A DNA stretch of 64,000 nt from Darksidea phi (lineage: Eukaryota; Ascomycota; Dothideomycetes; Pleosporales; Lentitheciaceae). Numbering within the stretch: the stretch's first letter is position 1; every line of letters begins with the position of its first letter. The stretch covers positions 62,001 to 126,000 of the forward strand of contig JASJFT010000018.1 of assembly GCA_030770425.1 (NCBI GenBank), in the 5' to 3' direction. The notes under the pieces were generated by a model. The model searched no databases and was not told the origin of the DNA. It saw nothing but the letters and a program-made list of their open reading frames with translations. The position numbers and the translations under genes are program-made. Of the stretch, positions 1-11,601 are shown piece by piece.

Positions 1-998
1 GTACATGCACTCCATACCAACGCCACCCGGTCCGATGCTAAGACATAACACAGGCTCCGCACCCGCATGGCATATGTCCAGAATTCAGAGAACAGACTGC
101 AGAGCACGAGAGATCACTGTAAGGCCCATTAGCTCAATCAGAATTGCCAAGACATGCATGGCTAACTCATAGTAGATGTTTCTGTGGTAAAGGCTTTCGA
201 GAGTGCGCTTAATCTCCTCAGGAACTCAGGCTTCCGTGGTTGATGCTCATCAACCTAGGGGCTATCTACCTCGCTCATCAGCCTACGTCGACGAAGCGGA
301 AGCGTCGGTTTCTTGCTATGCCTTCTCGGTCCATTTGGGCGCGGATTCGAAAGAGTGTATCTTCGCCTCCTACATCAGGATGGCATGTTATGCGATGTAC
401 GATCTTGTAGCACGGATTAGAATTATCACGAAGCGAACGAGGTTTCACAGGTGGACCCAATATGGGCCAGTATGCTCAACGAGAGCACGCATCTTCCCCC
501 CAGGTCCAAAAGTCATCTGCGTCACAGATACCCAAGTAAATCATAGCTTTCAAGCAAAGTAAATATCTTCTGAACTCCATAATTGCCACTTATCCCAATC
601 GTCTAACCCTCACTCCACCCTTCTACTCTCAGTGCAAAATAGAAACCTAAAGTCTATACTATGCCATGCCGGCGAGCCTCCAACGCTAGGCTCCAGCCGG
701 TCCAAAACCAGGAGAAGATCCGTCGACTTCTATGCTGCTAAAAGGGGAGTAGTAGCTACTCACATATATGCAAAGAGAAAACCAGGATGCAAGACAGAAA
801 TTCCCTAAGGATGGGCAGAAAACATTAAAACCGATGCCGAATGTGGAGAGGGAGGAGAAAGAAGCACAGGCTGTGGAAGCTGTTGCTGCAGCGGGCGTGA
901 CGAGGGATTATTTTTCCGGATGTCGCGAAAACACGGTCGCTTATTTGATGGTGATGCAAAAGGCAATGCTGCTGCTAGGAAATCTGCTCTTTCATCCA
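1..998. other. Intergenic or unrecognised, left edge
   Basis: No recognisable gene. A 119-codon plus-strand frame (203-562) and its minus-strand shadow have no family resemblance that I can see. The right end is the 3' flank of the thioredoxin reductase gene. Confidence 0.5.
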
Positions 999-2384
999 TT
1001 ACAAAAGCGGGTTTGAGCGGTATTCGGGAACCACACCATTGACTTGGGACTTCTCGGCTTGGTTCTCCACCTCGAGCTCGTTGGTGACGTTGTCGTCTTG
1101 CTCGGCGAGCCACTTTTCCGCTTCAAGCGCGGCCACACATCCGGAGCCTATGCGGCCTGTCAGCAGATAATTCACGGTAATTCAGCTCCGAGATCGGAGC
1201 TTGTGGAGCTGATACTAACCTGCACTCGTGATGGCTTGTCTGTACTTCTTGTCCTGGACGTCGCCTGCTGCAAAAACACCCTCTACGCTGGTCGTGCCCT
1301 GCCCGGGTTTGGTAATGAGGTAACCATCCTCGTCCATGTCGAGCTGGCCCTTGAACAGGCCAGTTGCTGGATCGTGGCCGACGGCATAGAAAAGACCCCT
1401 GGCTTCAATAGTCTGCTCCTCCTTGGTGACATTGTTTTTGATGACCAGTTGCGTCATGAGGCCGTTCTTCGCTTCGTCGCCCTTGATCTCGACGGGACTC
1501 GTGTTATACTTGATTTCGATCTTTGGATGCGTAGTCAAGCGTCGCGCGTTTGTCCTACCGGCTCGTAGCTTGTCCCTTCGTACTAGAACCGTGACCTTCT
1601 TTGCCTTCTTTGTCAGATATAGCGCCTCCTCCACGGCGGAGTCGCCTCCTCCGATAACAACGAGCGGTTGATCCCTAAACATGGGCAGTGAGCCGTCGCA
1701 GACTGCGCATGCCGAAACGCCATAGCCCCAGTACTTGCTCTCGCCGGGAAGGTCTAGTCGTCTCGCCTTTGCGCCCGTGGCAATGATCAGAGAGTCGGCA
1801 GTGTGTTCCTCCTCTTCAATCTCCTCATCATCGCCCATGGGGTGCAACCAGTATTTGAAGGGCCGCGATTTCAAGTCGACTTTGGCGACGGTCTGAGAAA
1901 TTATTTCTGTGCCGCAAGCTTCGGACTGTGCGCGCATGTTGTCCTATAGGATATTAGCGACAGCAATGTATGTTGGCAGGGCAAAGGAGACGTACCATAA
2001 GATCACCACCCTTGATCATCTTGAAGCCAGGGAAGTTCTCGACCTCATCGGTGGTGGTTAATTGACCGCCGGCTGCAATTCCAAGCGCGAGAAAACCCTC
2101 GTACATGACGGCTACATAGTGTCAGTATCTTTTATGTTGAATGCTGAGGTCGACTCACGCTTCAGGTCGGCACGCGCAGCATATATCGCTGCGGTGTGGC
2201 CTGCGGGCCCCGAGCTACGAAAGTCAGCGTGCTGTGCAATAGCATCATATTCTCGGTTTTAGCGGGGCATAACAAAATGAAACGGCAAGACGCGTTGGAA
2301 CATACCCAATGACTGCGCAAGCATGTTAGCAGGACTCTAGAAGCTTGTAAATGGGCGCAACTCACTGACTACTTTTGAATGCAT
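999..2384 (-). CDS. Thioredoxin reductase (NADPH, FAD)
   Basis: Low-molecular-weight thioredoxin reductase, which passes electrons from NADPH through FAD and a redox disulfide to thioredoxin. Six exons by splice motif and frame: 2384-2366, 2312-2306, 2214-2159, 2111-1996, 1943-1220, 1147-999. They sum to 1071 nt (356 aa). Visible motifs are the FAD site GSGPAG (residues 9-14), the redox-active CAVC (145-148) and the NADPH site GGGDSA (about 164-169). The C-terminal part has the family's [17 protein letters not shown] block. The ATG at 2384 gives the MHSKVVIIGSG start usual for fungal enzymes. Exon 2 is only 7 nt. The frame stays open 98 codons upstream without an ATG. Its 5' neighbour on the same strand is TRM82. 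Function is clear from motifs; only the N-terminus is open. Confidence 0.95.
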
Positions 2385-2678
2385 CTTCCGTACGTCTGTC
2401 CTGGGTGTCGAGGGCCTGCTTGAGGCGGACGAAAGCCCCGCGGCGGGCGAAATGCGCTGGTTCTGTGATGCGGCGGCGGCGAGCGGTACGGAGAATAGCG
2501 ATATAAGCCGCGACGAGGACGCTCGACGAAAAGCTGAGGCAAACACTTTAGCGGTGGTTGTGGTATTCGTGTGCAGTTGCGGGCCGGCGGCAGTGGTGGG
2601 GGAGCTTCGAGGTGCGATGTGGGACTGATTTGGTCGCGTGTAGGGCGGCGCAGAGCTTTTTGACGGGCTTGCTACCAC
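2385..2678 (-). other. Open in-frame 5' extension of thioredoxin reductase, no ATG
   Basis: The frame of exon 1 continues upstream to a GTG at 2678 without a stop or an ATG. The translated stretch is rich in Arg, Ser and Ala (for example FASAFRRASSSRLISLFSV), which looks like a mitochondrial presequence. It may be translated from a near-cognate start, or it may be an open 5' UTR. Confidence 0.35.
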
Positions 2679-3256
2679 GGTTGTAGGCCGCTGCAGAAGG
2701 CACAGAAAAAGGATGCTTAGGTAGGGTGCTTTGATTTTCTCGGCGATGATGAGGTCGAGCTTCGGGAATCACGTCCTGGATGAGAGGTCGTCTGCGCCGA
2801 AAAATGGAGGGGTGCGGGCGATTGGGCTCAATGCCGAATGATTAATATGGCGGTGCCCAGCAAGGCGGTAATTGGCGACAGGTCAGAGCAAGCGATTGAG
2901 CTGATGTATGCGCAGGAGAGGAATGCTTGGGGGGAAGAAATTGTCGTGCCAGAGCCGCATGTCGGACCGACCAGCGACACCAGCGGCGTTTCTGCCACGC
3001 GATTTGCGAGCAAGTTTGCATTTCTAAGAATCTCCCGTCTCGACTCAGCACAGACGACGCATGCGATTCCGCTCAACCTGCGCAACACCTCCCCGTTGCT
3101 TTTTGGTTAGGAAACATTTGGGATGCCCTTGCATTGCAGTTTTTCTGCAATACTACCTAGCCCTACATTACCACACGGCGTTTCTTTGGTAGCACGGTTC
3201 CAATTCTTGAAGTACAAACATGCGTCATATCCTCGGCTGAATGATTGCACACGATA
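2679..3256. other. Intergenic between TrxR promoter and TRM82 3' end
   Basis: Holds the thioredoxin reductase promoter side and the downstream flank of TRM82. Overlapping short frames on both strands (2828-3160) look like chance frames. Nothing else recognised. Confidence 0.5.
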
Positions 3257-4981
3257 CTAATCCTCCGAGCCCGGACGCTTCCTTAGATTCTCCACCCCGT
3301 ACAGCATGTCTCGAAGTGCTTTCTCATCGACTGCTGAAGCTGTGCCGCTAGCGTTGCCACCAGAGCGTGCGCCGCGGCTGTCTGCATGTCCGGCCTGGCC
3401 GTTAAGCCATTTCAAAGCATCGGCTATACTATTAGTCTCAGCCCACTGACCATCTTGCTGGTAGACGTAGTATTGTATTCGGGATGTTCCCTGAAAAGGC
3501 AGTTAGCTCTGTCGATACCAGATCTCAGATGCAAAAAACCTTACCTGCTCGGGGCGGACCTCTGTTGTGGAACCTGGCTTATGCAGATGGTCGATTGAGA
3601 CCACTGCTACACGTGTGTTTTGGCCGCGCTCGATGAATGCCACATCTAGCGCGTTTCCATCCAGTGGCAAAGCCTGTCCGAATAACGGGGAACTACCGGG
3701 CGTGAAACTGAAGAGAGCAGGCACGCCTTCGCATGCTACGAGAATCTCATCTGTCTGTACATGATTAGCGCAGCTGAGAAACCGAAACGAGCTGGAACCC
3801 TCACATCAGGACCTCCATACGGAACGTTCCATATGCCAGACACTGCTACCTTGAGCTTCTCATCAGGCTCCTGCAAGGTGGAGGCTAAGAGATTCTGTTT
3901 TCGGTAAAAGTCCACCACAGCATCACGGATCGGAAGCTTCTCGAGAAGGCGGTATGATAACCAATCCCAGACATATAGATGCGCATCTCCACCCCCAGAA
4001 ACCAAACGGTTAGACTTGGTGATGCACAGACGGCTGATGAACTCCTCGTGACCCTGACAGAAACCCTCGATAATATGGGCTTGGGGTAAGCCGCGGGATA
4101 TCCGGATATGTTCATCTCGGTCTGACGTCAAGAGGTAACTGCGCGTGCCCACCGTCATGTAGGCAATGTCGGTGAGCATCGATACGTGACCCAGGAGAAG
4201 GTCATGCTTGAACCTGGGGGTGTCTCTGGACTGCGTTGGTTTTGACTCGGCTTGCTTAAGTTGCTCTTCTAATGTCTTCCGGTTTCTTCCAGAGTGGACT
4301 GTAAGTACACTGGCAGATGGCACAAATTTGGCCTGCTCCTTTTTCTCACACTCTAGGATTTCCTTTTCCTCTTCCTCCGGAGATGGTATCAGCGGTAGTG
4401 AATAGACATCGCCAAATTTGTCTGCACAAAGAATTGTTGAGTCGTCTGTAGCCAAAGCGATTGAACACGGTCGTCTTGTCATGCGTCTTTCCAACAATCA
4501 GCACACATACGAGACCTTATATTTGAAATCTAACCTCTCGCTCAGTTGCTGCAGGCGCCAACCCGTTTCGATCTGGAACACACGGATGCACTTGTCCTCT
4601 GCAGTCACTGCTACTAAATGCTTCTTGTCATTCGTAATTTTTAGTATTGAGAAGTTCGGCTTTTGCTCCACAGGGAGGGTGAGTTTGACTCTTTTCCCGG
4701 GGCGTTCTTGATCTTCGTTCCTGGGCTCAGGCTCCTAGTTCTCTCAGCACTGGTATAAATACGGCGCAAAACCTCCAACTTAGATTATACAAGCTCATAC
4801 AAAGTCCAAGATGATCGATCACACTTACTCTCACATCGAGTTCCTCCGCAGGCCATATTGATGTCGCTCCCGTCGAAGACTGCACCGCAAGTTTTGGGCC
4901 CGTCGCACCGAAAAGCGCCCATTCATTGCCGTCTCCTACGCTTCGGCTGCACACTGCAAGACATTGATAAGGGAGAGTCAT
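3257..4981 (-). CDS. TRM82: tRNA (guanine-N7-)-methyltransferase non-catalytic subunit, WD40
   Basis: Partner of the catalytic Trm8 in m7G46 tRNA methylation; it stabilises the enzyme and has no catalytic site of its own. Five exons: 4981-4829, 4734-4535, 4486-3805, 3754-3545, 3490-3257, total 1479 nt (492 aa). WD40-like blades are visible as LTSDRDEHIRIS, LVSGGGDAHLYVWDW and the conserved GHEEFISRLC segment, which is characteristic of Trm82. An acidic, charged insert (EEEEKEILECEKKEQAKF) sits between early blades, as is common in fungal homologs. The start is ATG 4981. It is divergent from P0, with 215 bp between the two start codons, so both may share a housekeeping promoter. No breaks are seen. 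The assignment rests on motif order and I am fairly sure of it. Confidence 0.9.
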
Positions 4982-5196
4982 GGTGTTGCAGAAAACCTCT
5001 AAAGTGTGACTGAAGATAGAAAAGTTCTCGACTGCGGGCTATCCTAATCAGTGCTAGCGTGTCGGTTAACGCACGGGCCGCTCACACCCGCTCGCACCTC
5101 AGAAACTTCATTTCCGCAGACAATTCGCGATCCTTCATCAACCACCACAACCACGACTAAGACCTTAAATATCCCTTTGTGTCAACTACGAACATA
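4982..5196. promoter_or_regulatory. Shared divergent promoter TRM82 / P0
   Basis: Only 215 bp separate the ATG of TRM82 (-) from the ATG of P0 (+), so this segment must hold both promoters and both 5' UTRs. Pyrimidine-rich stretches precede the P0 start, as is usual for fungal ribosomal protein genes. No specific factor site is asserted. Confidence 0.5.
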
Positions 5197-6242
5197 ATGG
5201 GGGGCAGAAAAGAATCCAAGTCCGCTTACTTTGACAAGCTCAAGGGCCTCCTCGAGGAGTACAAGAGCATCTTCATCGTCACCGTCGACAATGTCTCGTC
5301 GCAGCAGATGCATGAGATCCGACAGTCCCTCCGCGGCGAGGGCGTCGTTCTCATGGGCAAGAACACCATGGTGCGCCGCGCGCTGAAGGGCTTCATCAGC
5401 GATAACCCTGAGTACGAGCGCCTTCTTCCCCACGTCAAGGGTCAGTACCACGGACATCATTGTTCGTCCATTGCATTGACAGCGCCTAGGTAACGTTGGC
5501 TTCGTCTTCACCAACGCCGACCTCAAGGAGAGCCGTGACAAGATCCTCTCCAACCGCGTCGCCGCTCCTGCTCGTGCCGGTGCTGTCGCGCCCCTCGATG
5601 TCTTCGTCCCGGCGGGAAACACGTAAGGAAACACGTTAGAGGCACGATTGATGATGATGCTGATAATGGCGCAGCGGCATGGAGCCCGGAAAGACCTCGT
5701 TCTTCCAGGCCCTTGGTGTCCCCACCAAGATTGCTCGTGGTACCATTGAAATCACGGCCGACCTCAAGCTCGTCGAGGCTGGCACCAAAGTCGGTGCTTC
5801 CGAGGCCACCCTCCTCAACATGTTAAACATTTCGCCCTTCACCTACGGTATGGGCATTGCCCAGATTTACGACAATGGTCAGACTTTTGCATCGTCCGTC
5901 TTGGACATTGAGGAGTCCCAGCTGCTCAAGGCCTTCTCATCGGCCATCACCACCATTGCCAGTATCTCATTGGCTGTCAGCTACCCAACCCTGCCATCCG
6001 TCATGCACTCCGTTGTCAACTCGTACAAAAAGGTCCTTTCTGTGGCTATCGAGACTGAATACGAGTGGGACGAGATCAAGGAGCTCAAGGATCGTATCGC
6101 CAACCCTGAAGCCTATGCCTCTGCTGCTCCCGTTTCTGGCACTGGCGGCGGCGATGATGCTGCGGCCCCCGCTGCGGCAGCCAAGGAAGAGGAGCCGGAA
6201 GAGTCAGAGGACGAGGATATGGGCTTCGGCCTGTTCGACTAG
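5197..6242 (+). CDS. RPP0: 60S acidic ribosomal protein P0 (uL10)
   Basis: Stalk base protein of the large ribosomal subunit, binding P1/P2 dimers and helping elongation factors at the GTPase centre. Three exons: 5197-5440, 5490-5622, 5675-6242, total 945 nt (314 aa). The N-terminal uL10 fold is recognisable from [12 protein letters not shown], and the middle domain from [18 protein letters not shown]. The C-terminus has the Ala-rich hinge and the conserved acidic stalk tail ending in [14 protein letters not shown] 5197 is chosen over an upstream in-frame GTG because MGGRKESKS is the usual fungal N-terminus. The gene is intact and ordinary, and converges with the GNAT gene downstream. Confidence 0.97.
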
Positions 6243-6642
6243 AGTGTCTTATTCGACGTCGGCGTTGCTCAATGGATCCGGCACGACCACCGTTTGTTGC
6301 CCATGCTTTCATGATCTAGGACAACGGACGAGAACACGAAAATATGAATTTCTCAACGCGCGTGTTCCATGAGACAGTGATGCTTATGCAGATCATTCAA
6401 GGAATTGCGTTTGCACCAGTTGAAAGGTAAGCCTTCACTCTTTCTTATCACACCCGCGATGATTATAACTTTTTTAACCCCGAGATCTACAATGAAGATC
6501 AAAAACGCAACACTCTAATTTTTTCATGAGCACTCCTATATCCTTTGCCAATGAATTTCCGAGGTGTTACATGTCGCTGACATTTTTCAGATATCTTACT
6601 AGAGAGATACCCAGTGTGATTGAAGCAAGACTACTGCCATGT
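6243..6642. other. Convergent intergenic P0 / GNAT
   Basis: Carries the 3' ends of both converging genes. Nothing else recognised. Confidence 0.5.
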
Positions 6643-7671
6643 TCACTTTGCCAGTGCGCCCGCTCTTGCCACGTCGATCCTAACCCAGAATATCTGCATC
6701 GTAGGCTTCCCTCCAAGACTTCTGCACACGCTTTCGCTCTGCACGTTACCTACATACACGTCACCATGTGCCCACGCGTTCCCGTCCTCATCTACTGCAA
6801 GTTCTGATGCATACTCTCTGAACATCTTCGCAGCCACTGCCTTTGCGATACCTCTTCCTCTATATTCAGGCTCAGTGTGAAGCGTTGTGAGCGAACCATC
6901 CAGCCCCAAAAATGACCACGCTACTACATTGTCCGTCGCTTTTTCAAACACGCCTACACTCTTCAGTGAAAGCAATGTTCTGGTGGTTCGTGGGATTACC
7001 GTCCGCGCTTGAACTATGGCGATGTCCTTCTCTCTCATTTCGCCCCATCGCAGTCCCTCCGGTAGCTCTCTTGTCTGCGGTAGGTCTGATACTTTGAACA
7101 AAAACTTGTTCAATATCGCCTCGCGTCCCGGGAACTCCTCGCGTACCAGCCCAGCGTCGTCCAACACTCGTACTATTCCGCGATGACATGCGCCCAGGGT
7201 AACGACGGATGGCATGAGTAAATGCCGCATGTATGCCCCCGCGGTGATGGGATATCGGACACCTGGTCCGCTCTCAGGATGCTCTTTTTCGTGCTGCTTG
7301 GCTATTTCCATTGCCGGTAAATTCTCCTGACGCAGTGGTGGGATGGGAAGTGTGGATATATGGTCTAGTAAGGAATAAACTGCTCTCGTACAATCCGCAC
7401 AGAATTTAGTCTCTGAAAGTGAGTGGCCGGGAATTTGTCCAGTGGCGAAGATCCAGAGGTCCGTTTCTGGACGCATAGACTGGTCTAGATAAGCGGCTGC
7501 CCAACATTTTGGCACTGTGGCGGTTGAGGACGGAAACGTGGCGAGGATATGAGCATTTGATGTGCGGTTGGCGTGTTGGGTTCTGTAGACGAGGTTTATG
7601 CTGTGGGGGAGGGCGGCTTTGAAGGCATGCTGGAGGATGGGAGATGTGGCGGGGTGTTCGTGGGTCTCCAT
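6643..7671 (-). CDS. GNAT-family N-acetyltransferase (FR47-like)
   Basis: Single exon, 342 aa, start ATG 7671. The C-terminal third has a GNAT core: the beta-strand segment with LHTEPEYRGRGIAKAVAAKMF contains the acetyl-CoA-binding R/Q-x-x-G-x-G/A pattern (RGRGIA), and the block VYVGNVQSESVCRSLGG is a typical motif B end. The N-terminal 200 residues are not recognisable beyond this family. The substrate is unknown; relatives are annotated only as FR47-like acetyltransferases. A small molecule or amine is a guess. It stands alone between P0 and a gene-poor region. No defects are seen. Confidence 0.75.
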   Translation of the reverse strand: METHEHPATSPILQHAFKAALPHSINLVYRTQHANRTSNAHILATFPSSTATVPKCWAAAYLDQSMRPETDLWIFATGQIPGHSLSETKFCADCTRAVYSLLDHISTLPIPPLRQENLPAMEIAKQHEKEHPESGPGVRYPITAGAYMRHLLMPSVVTLGACHRGIVRVLDDAGLVREEFPGREAILNKFLFKVSDLPQTRELPEGLRWGEMREKDIAIVQARTVIPRTTRTLLSLKSVGVFEKATDNVVAWSFLGLDGSLTTLHTEPEYRGRGIAKAVAAKMFREYASELAVDEDGNAWAHGDVYVGNVQSESVCRSLGGKPTMQIFWVRIDVARAGALAK

Positions 7672-9223
7672 TTCTGGGTTGGATGTACCAGGAAATGAGC
7701 CAATTTAGAGTGTGGAGGTACTTGTTGATTTGGTTAAAGTGTTGCAATGCTCCTCCCTCTTTTGCAGCAAGGTTGAAGGGCGGGTGCTGACTAATGAAGT
7801 GCACTTTTCTAAGCGACGCGAGACTCTTTGCGCCGCAAGATGTTGAGCATGTTACAGGTGCAAATTGGACGCCTTAGTTAACTGAGCGTCATATCTGGCA
7901 AGACTACGCCGCCTTTATTTACTACAAAAGGCATAATAACCCTTCGGATGACATTCACAAACTTTGTGCCCCCAAATCTAGTCAGAAGACTGGCTGTATC
8001 GTTCGTGTCTGTATGCGAAGAACCTATGTGGCATTATACGAAAGTTTAAGGTACTCGAGGGCACAAAGAAGAAATTAGCGCGTCTCTAGCTCCTAGTGAG
8101 GACATAGTGCTCCTCTCGTACCTAGGTACTGACGTCACAATCTTGACCTCACTGCATTAACCAAATGATATAAAGGATAATAGCATTTAGAGCCATCGTT
8201 TGGGCTTCAGCTTGCCGCAGGTTACACGACCTCAATTGGTCATATTAGGCTACAGAGCGCCTTATAGCGTTCACTTCTTTCACCATTGTCTAGGTAGACG
8301 GGCGTCACCTATAAACTATTATGAATGTATCGCTGGTTTCGGCATCTTTTTTCACCCCTCTCGACGCTCGTATCTTCCACACCAGCAGCTTCTTTGTTAT
8401 TCAACAGTGTTCCAGGCACTTGACCACATATAACTCTGGATGGGGAGTTTTATTGACTCTTTGGAGGACTTCATCTTTTGTGCTCTCATCACTCGTCGGG
8501 TAGTAACGTCCTTCTGCTCCTCACTTAGCTCCTTAAGGCATGTATTTGGGATCAAGACCAGGCCTTCATGATGCCAAACGCATTAATTGCTCTTACCTCT
8601 TCAGCTGATCTTCGTTGACGATCTAAATAACCCTAGATCGCAAAAGAAAGAGCAGTCTCACATTTCTTCTAACATCCACCCCTAATCAATATCAATTGCA
8701 ACTATGCTAATGGTCACTAGTCGCATATTCGGGATCACTGGTTATACATTCAATGTTGGCAGTATTGCAGCACGATTTGGGTTCTTACTGAGCTTATTGC
8801 GATTACGAAGTCTTACCCTCCGGCCAAAATAGCTTACTCGCAGCCCAGACTTATCGCGACCATACGAACGGGTAGACATGCCCGCAGCCACAGTTGAACG
8901 ATGTCATGCGGAAGACTGGCACTCCGAGACCGGTCTCGACGGCTCCGTTACGGCCGATATAGATGACCAATCGGCAGCTTTGGCTGCGCCTATCACCCGT
9001 CACACGGCTTTTCTAGGAGTTGCTCCACCAAGAGTCCCACGGTTTTCTTGAGAGAAAGACATCTCTAGTGGGCTTTTCCTACCATGGTACGCTGGACGCA
9101 ACTGCACGGGCTCCCCACAAGCCGCAAAATTCGGAATAGTTCCGGGAACTCCGTCGAAGCTTGGAGGATGAGGATGGTGCAACACCTCGTTCTCTAGCGC
9201 GTACTCGTACCACGATCCACATG
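7672..9223. other. Gene-poor stretch
   Basis: Contains the promoter side of the GNAT gene and about 1.4 kb with many stops on all frames. The minus-strand frame 7406-7804 overlaps the GNAT start and is a shadow. No gene, RNA or repeat is recognised before the repeat copy at 9238. Confidence 0.5.
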
Positions 9224-9449
9224 CATGCGTACGTTTTCGAATGGGTAGCAGCCATCGCGTCGTCAAACTCGCGGAATAACCCCAAAAGGTGACACAAAAG
9301 GCATTTCGTCCCGAATGCCTTGAAACGCAAGAAGGGTGTTGGTTGCAATCACTGCCTGTGGTTGCCTGAAGCTCGCGTCACGGCATGACTGCGAGGGCAA
9401 CGGCCCGAGCCTCATGAAAGAGGGCGTGGCGCGTACATGCGTACGTTTT
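9224..9449 (+). repeat. Dispersed repeat A, copy 1, with 14-bp flanking direct repeats
   Basis: The element 9238-9435 (198 bp) begins CGAATGGGTAGCAGCC and ends in GGGCGTGGCGCGTA. It is flanked by an exact 14-bp direct repeat, CATGCGTACGTTTT, at 9224-9237 and 9436-9449, which looks like a target-site duplication. This is the least decayed of the copies. Others lie at 28730 and 29142 (inverted), 43983 and 49920. It has no long coding frame. It could be a SINE-like or MITE-like element or a piece of a larger one. Confidence 0.75.
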
Positions 9450-9941
9450 GTCCCCAGCAATATCGTCTCGTACCGAAGACATCTTCTTTGGAACTGATCC
9501 ATATAATTGGCCATTGAACTTCTTCATGCGATTCTTGCGCCCTGGCTAAGGTCAAGGTCAATCAAGGGGCATACCCATGGTAGCGGCATGATTTGTGTAT
9601 AGCTGAAAAGATGAACTCAGTCGGAGGCTGGTTGTTCTCGGGTCCCCAGAAAGCCCGTTGAAGTCTACATAGTGGAGCTGTCGATTCTCAAGGCTCACAT
9701 CTGACGTCGGTTGGTATATGAACAGCTCCTACCTTCCCTTCAGTCACGAGTATCGAAGACAGCAAAAGCACCTAAAGCTTTGTGTTGAACGAACACCCGC
9801 TCGGCCTCTGACTACTATCGCGCCGAATATCCTTGTTAGCCTTTATATGCCCCATACCTACGTCTTAAGGAGGCTATATAGCGCTTGATCTTTCTAACCA
9901 AGCAAAAGTTCACCTTCTGGAAGACTATTTTCTAAGGGAAA
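9450..9941. other. Upstream region of P450 gene
   Basis: Promoter side of the P450 gene that starts at 9942. No other feature recognised. Confidence 0.4.
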
Positions 9942-11601
9942 ATGGTACCTTCCATTGCTACAGATGCTATGGCTTTTGGCCTGAGTATATACATTTTCTT
10001 GCCGCTGCTTCTCGCTGGCGCCACGATTGGAAGGGTAGGTGCCATCTACTATCCACCTGCGCACTGGCTGACCTTTTTTCAGCTCATATACGTTGCCTTG
10101 ACCTGTCCTACAAGACATCTGCCTGGACCATGGCATACCAGATTCACGCATCTCCGCTTGAAACGAGCCGTCGTCACCGGCCAGCGGATCTTTTACATTC
10201 ACTCGCTCCACGAGAAATATGGGTCCATCGTACGGCTATCTCCAAATGAAGTTGGCGTCTCCGATCTCCATGCTTTCAAAGAGATCCATAAGATTGGTAC
10301 GAAATACCTCAAGAGCGATTGGTACCAGCGCTTGGCAAACTTCCCAAAAGCTGGCATCTTTACGATGATTGACCCGAAGGAGCATGGGCCGAGAAGGAAG
10401 TTGTTGTCGCGATCCTTCAGCAAGACCTATCTCATGGAGCACTGGGAGGCTGTTGTCAGAGATAAGGCGCAACTTTGCGTTGAGAAGATCAAGGGTGATG
10501 CCACAAGAAGTAGCGCGGATGTGTATAACTGGTGGATGTTGCTCGCGTCCGATGTCACTGCTCATCTATCTTTTGGAGAGTCTTTTGGTATGCTACAGAC
10601 AGGTCAGGTACGTTTATCCATGCATATCCTATCATAGCAGCTACTGAAAGTTATACACAGGCCAATCAGTTCATGCGCGTCTTGAAAAAGCTCACAATGG
10701 GGGCTGGCATCATGGTAGAGATGCCGCTCCTCCGTCTGTTACGCTTCGTGCCAATCAGCTCGGTTCAAGAAATGTTCAATTGCAACGAGTACATCCTCAA
10801 GGGAGCAGATCGCGCTGTGGAGATGGCAAGAACCCGCACCGGTGAAAACAACATCTTCGCCAAGGTCATCGAAGACTGCGAAAAGGAAGGCGAGGGCCAC
10901 ATCGAGGACATGGATGTCAGAATCGAAGCTATGAATGTGATCATCGCCGGCACAGACACTACCGGCGTCACTTTGACTTACTTAACCTGGGCAGTTCTCC
11001 AGCGTCCTGAATTGCAGGCGGCGTTGGAAGCCGAGGTTGCGAATCTTAAGGACGACTTTAAAGAGAAGGACGTTACCGAACTGCCTCTCCTCAATGCCGT
11101 TATTGAAGAAACTCTCCGCTTGTACGGTGCTGCTCCTAGCAGTCTACCTCGTACCGTCCCTCAGGGAGGCGGTAAGCTTGGAGGCCACTACATCCCTCAG
11201 GGCACAACCGTCTCCACACAAGCCTACACCTTTCACCGAGACCCGTCGATTTGGTCCGAGCCGTTGACGTAAGTCTCACATCATGCTCACTCCCGCTCTT
11301 CATGCTGACCCACCGCAGCTTCAATCCTAACCGCTGGCTTTCCTCCGACGGGGAGCTCCCCGCCGAAGCGCTCTCTCCCGATGCGAAGACTGCCTTTCAT
11401 CCTTTCGGTGTAGGGGCGCGCTCCTGTGTTGGTATTCACCTTGCTCGCATGGAAATGCGGTATGCAGTGGCCTTCTTCTTCCGTGAGTGCAAAGGAATGA
11501 GATTGGCGAAACGGACAACACCCGAGACCATGGAGTTTGAGAACTTCTTCCTTATCGCACCGAAGGCGCATGCTTGTCACGTCACTTTTGTGAAGCAGTA
11601 A
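9942..11601 (+). CDS. Cytochrome P450 monooxygenase (1)
   Basis: Membrane-anchored microsomal P450, 518 aa. Exons 9942-10607, 10661-11268, 11319-11601 (1557 nt). An N-terminal hydrophobic segment (about residues 10-32) is followed by a Pro-rich hinge (RHLPGPWH). The I-helix oxygen-activation motif is AGTDTT (318-323), the K-helix ExxR is EETLR (around 372-375), and the haem loop is FHPFGVGARSCVG with the ligand Cys at about 461. The overall style (PQGGGKLGGHYIPQGTTVSTQAYTFHR spread over the beta-region) resembles fungal secondary-metabolism P450s of the averantin or benzoate hydroxylase type. The substrate is unknown. It stands alone, some 20 kb from the terpene cluster, with repeat A upstream. 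It appears intact. Confidence 0.92.

Noticed and set aside
203..562. 119-codon plus-strand frame
   Set aside because: No motif or family pattern, and a shadow frame exists on the other strand. Not enough to call a gene.
8200..8503. Short plus-strand frames in the 7.7-9.2 kb gap
   Set aside because: Low similarity to anything, and the sequence around is stop-rich.
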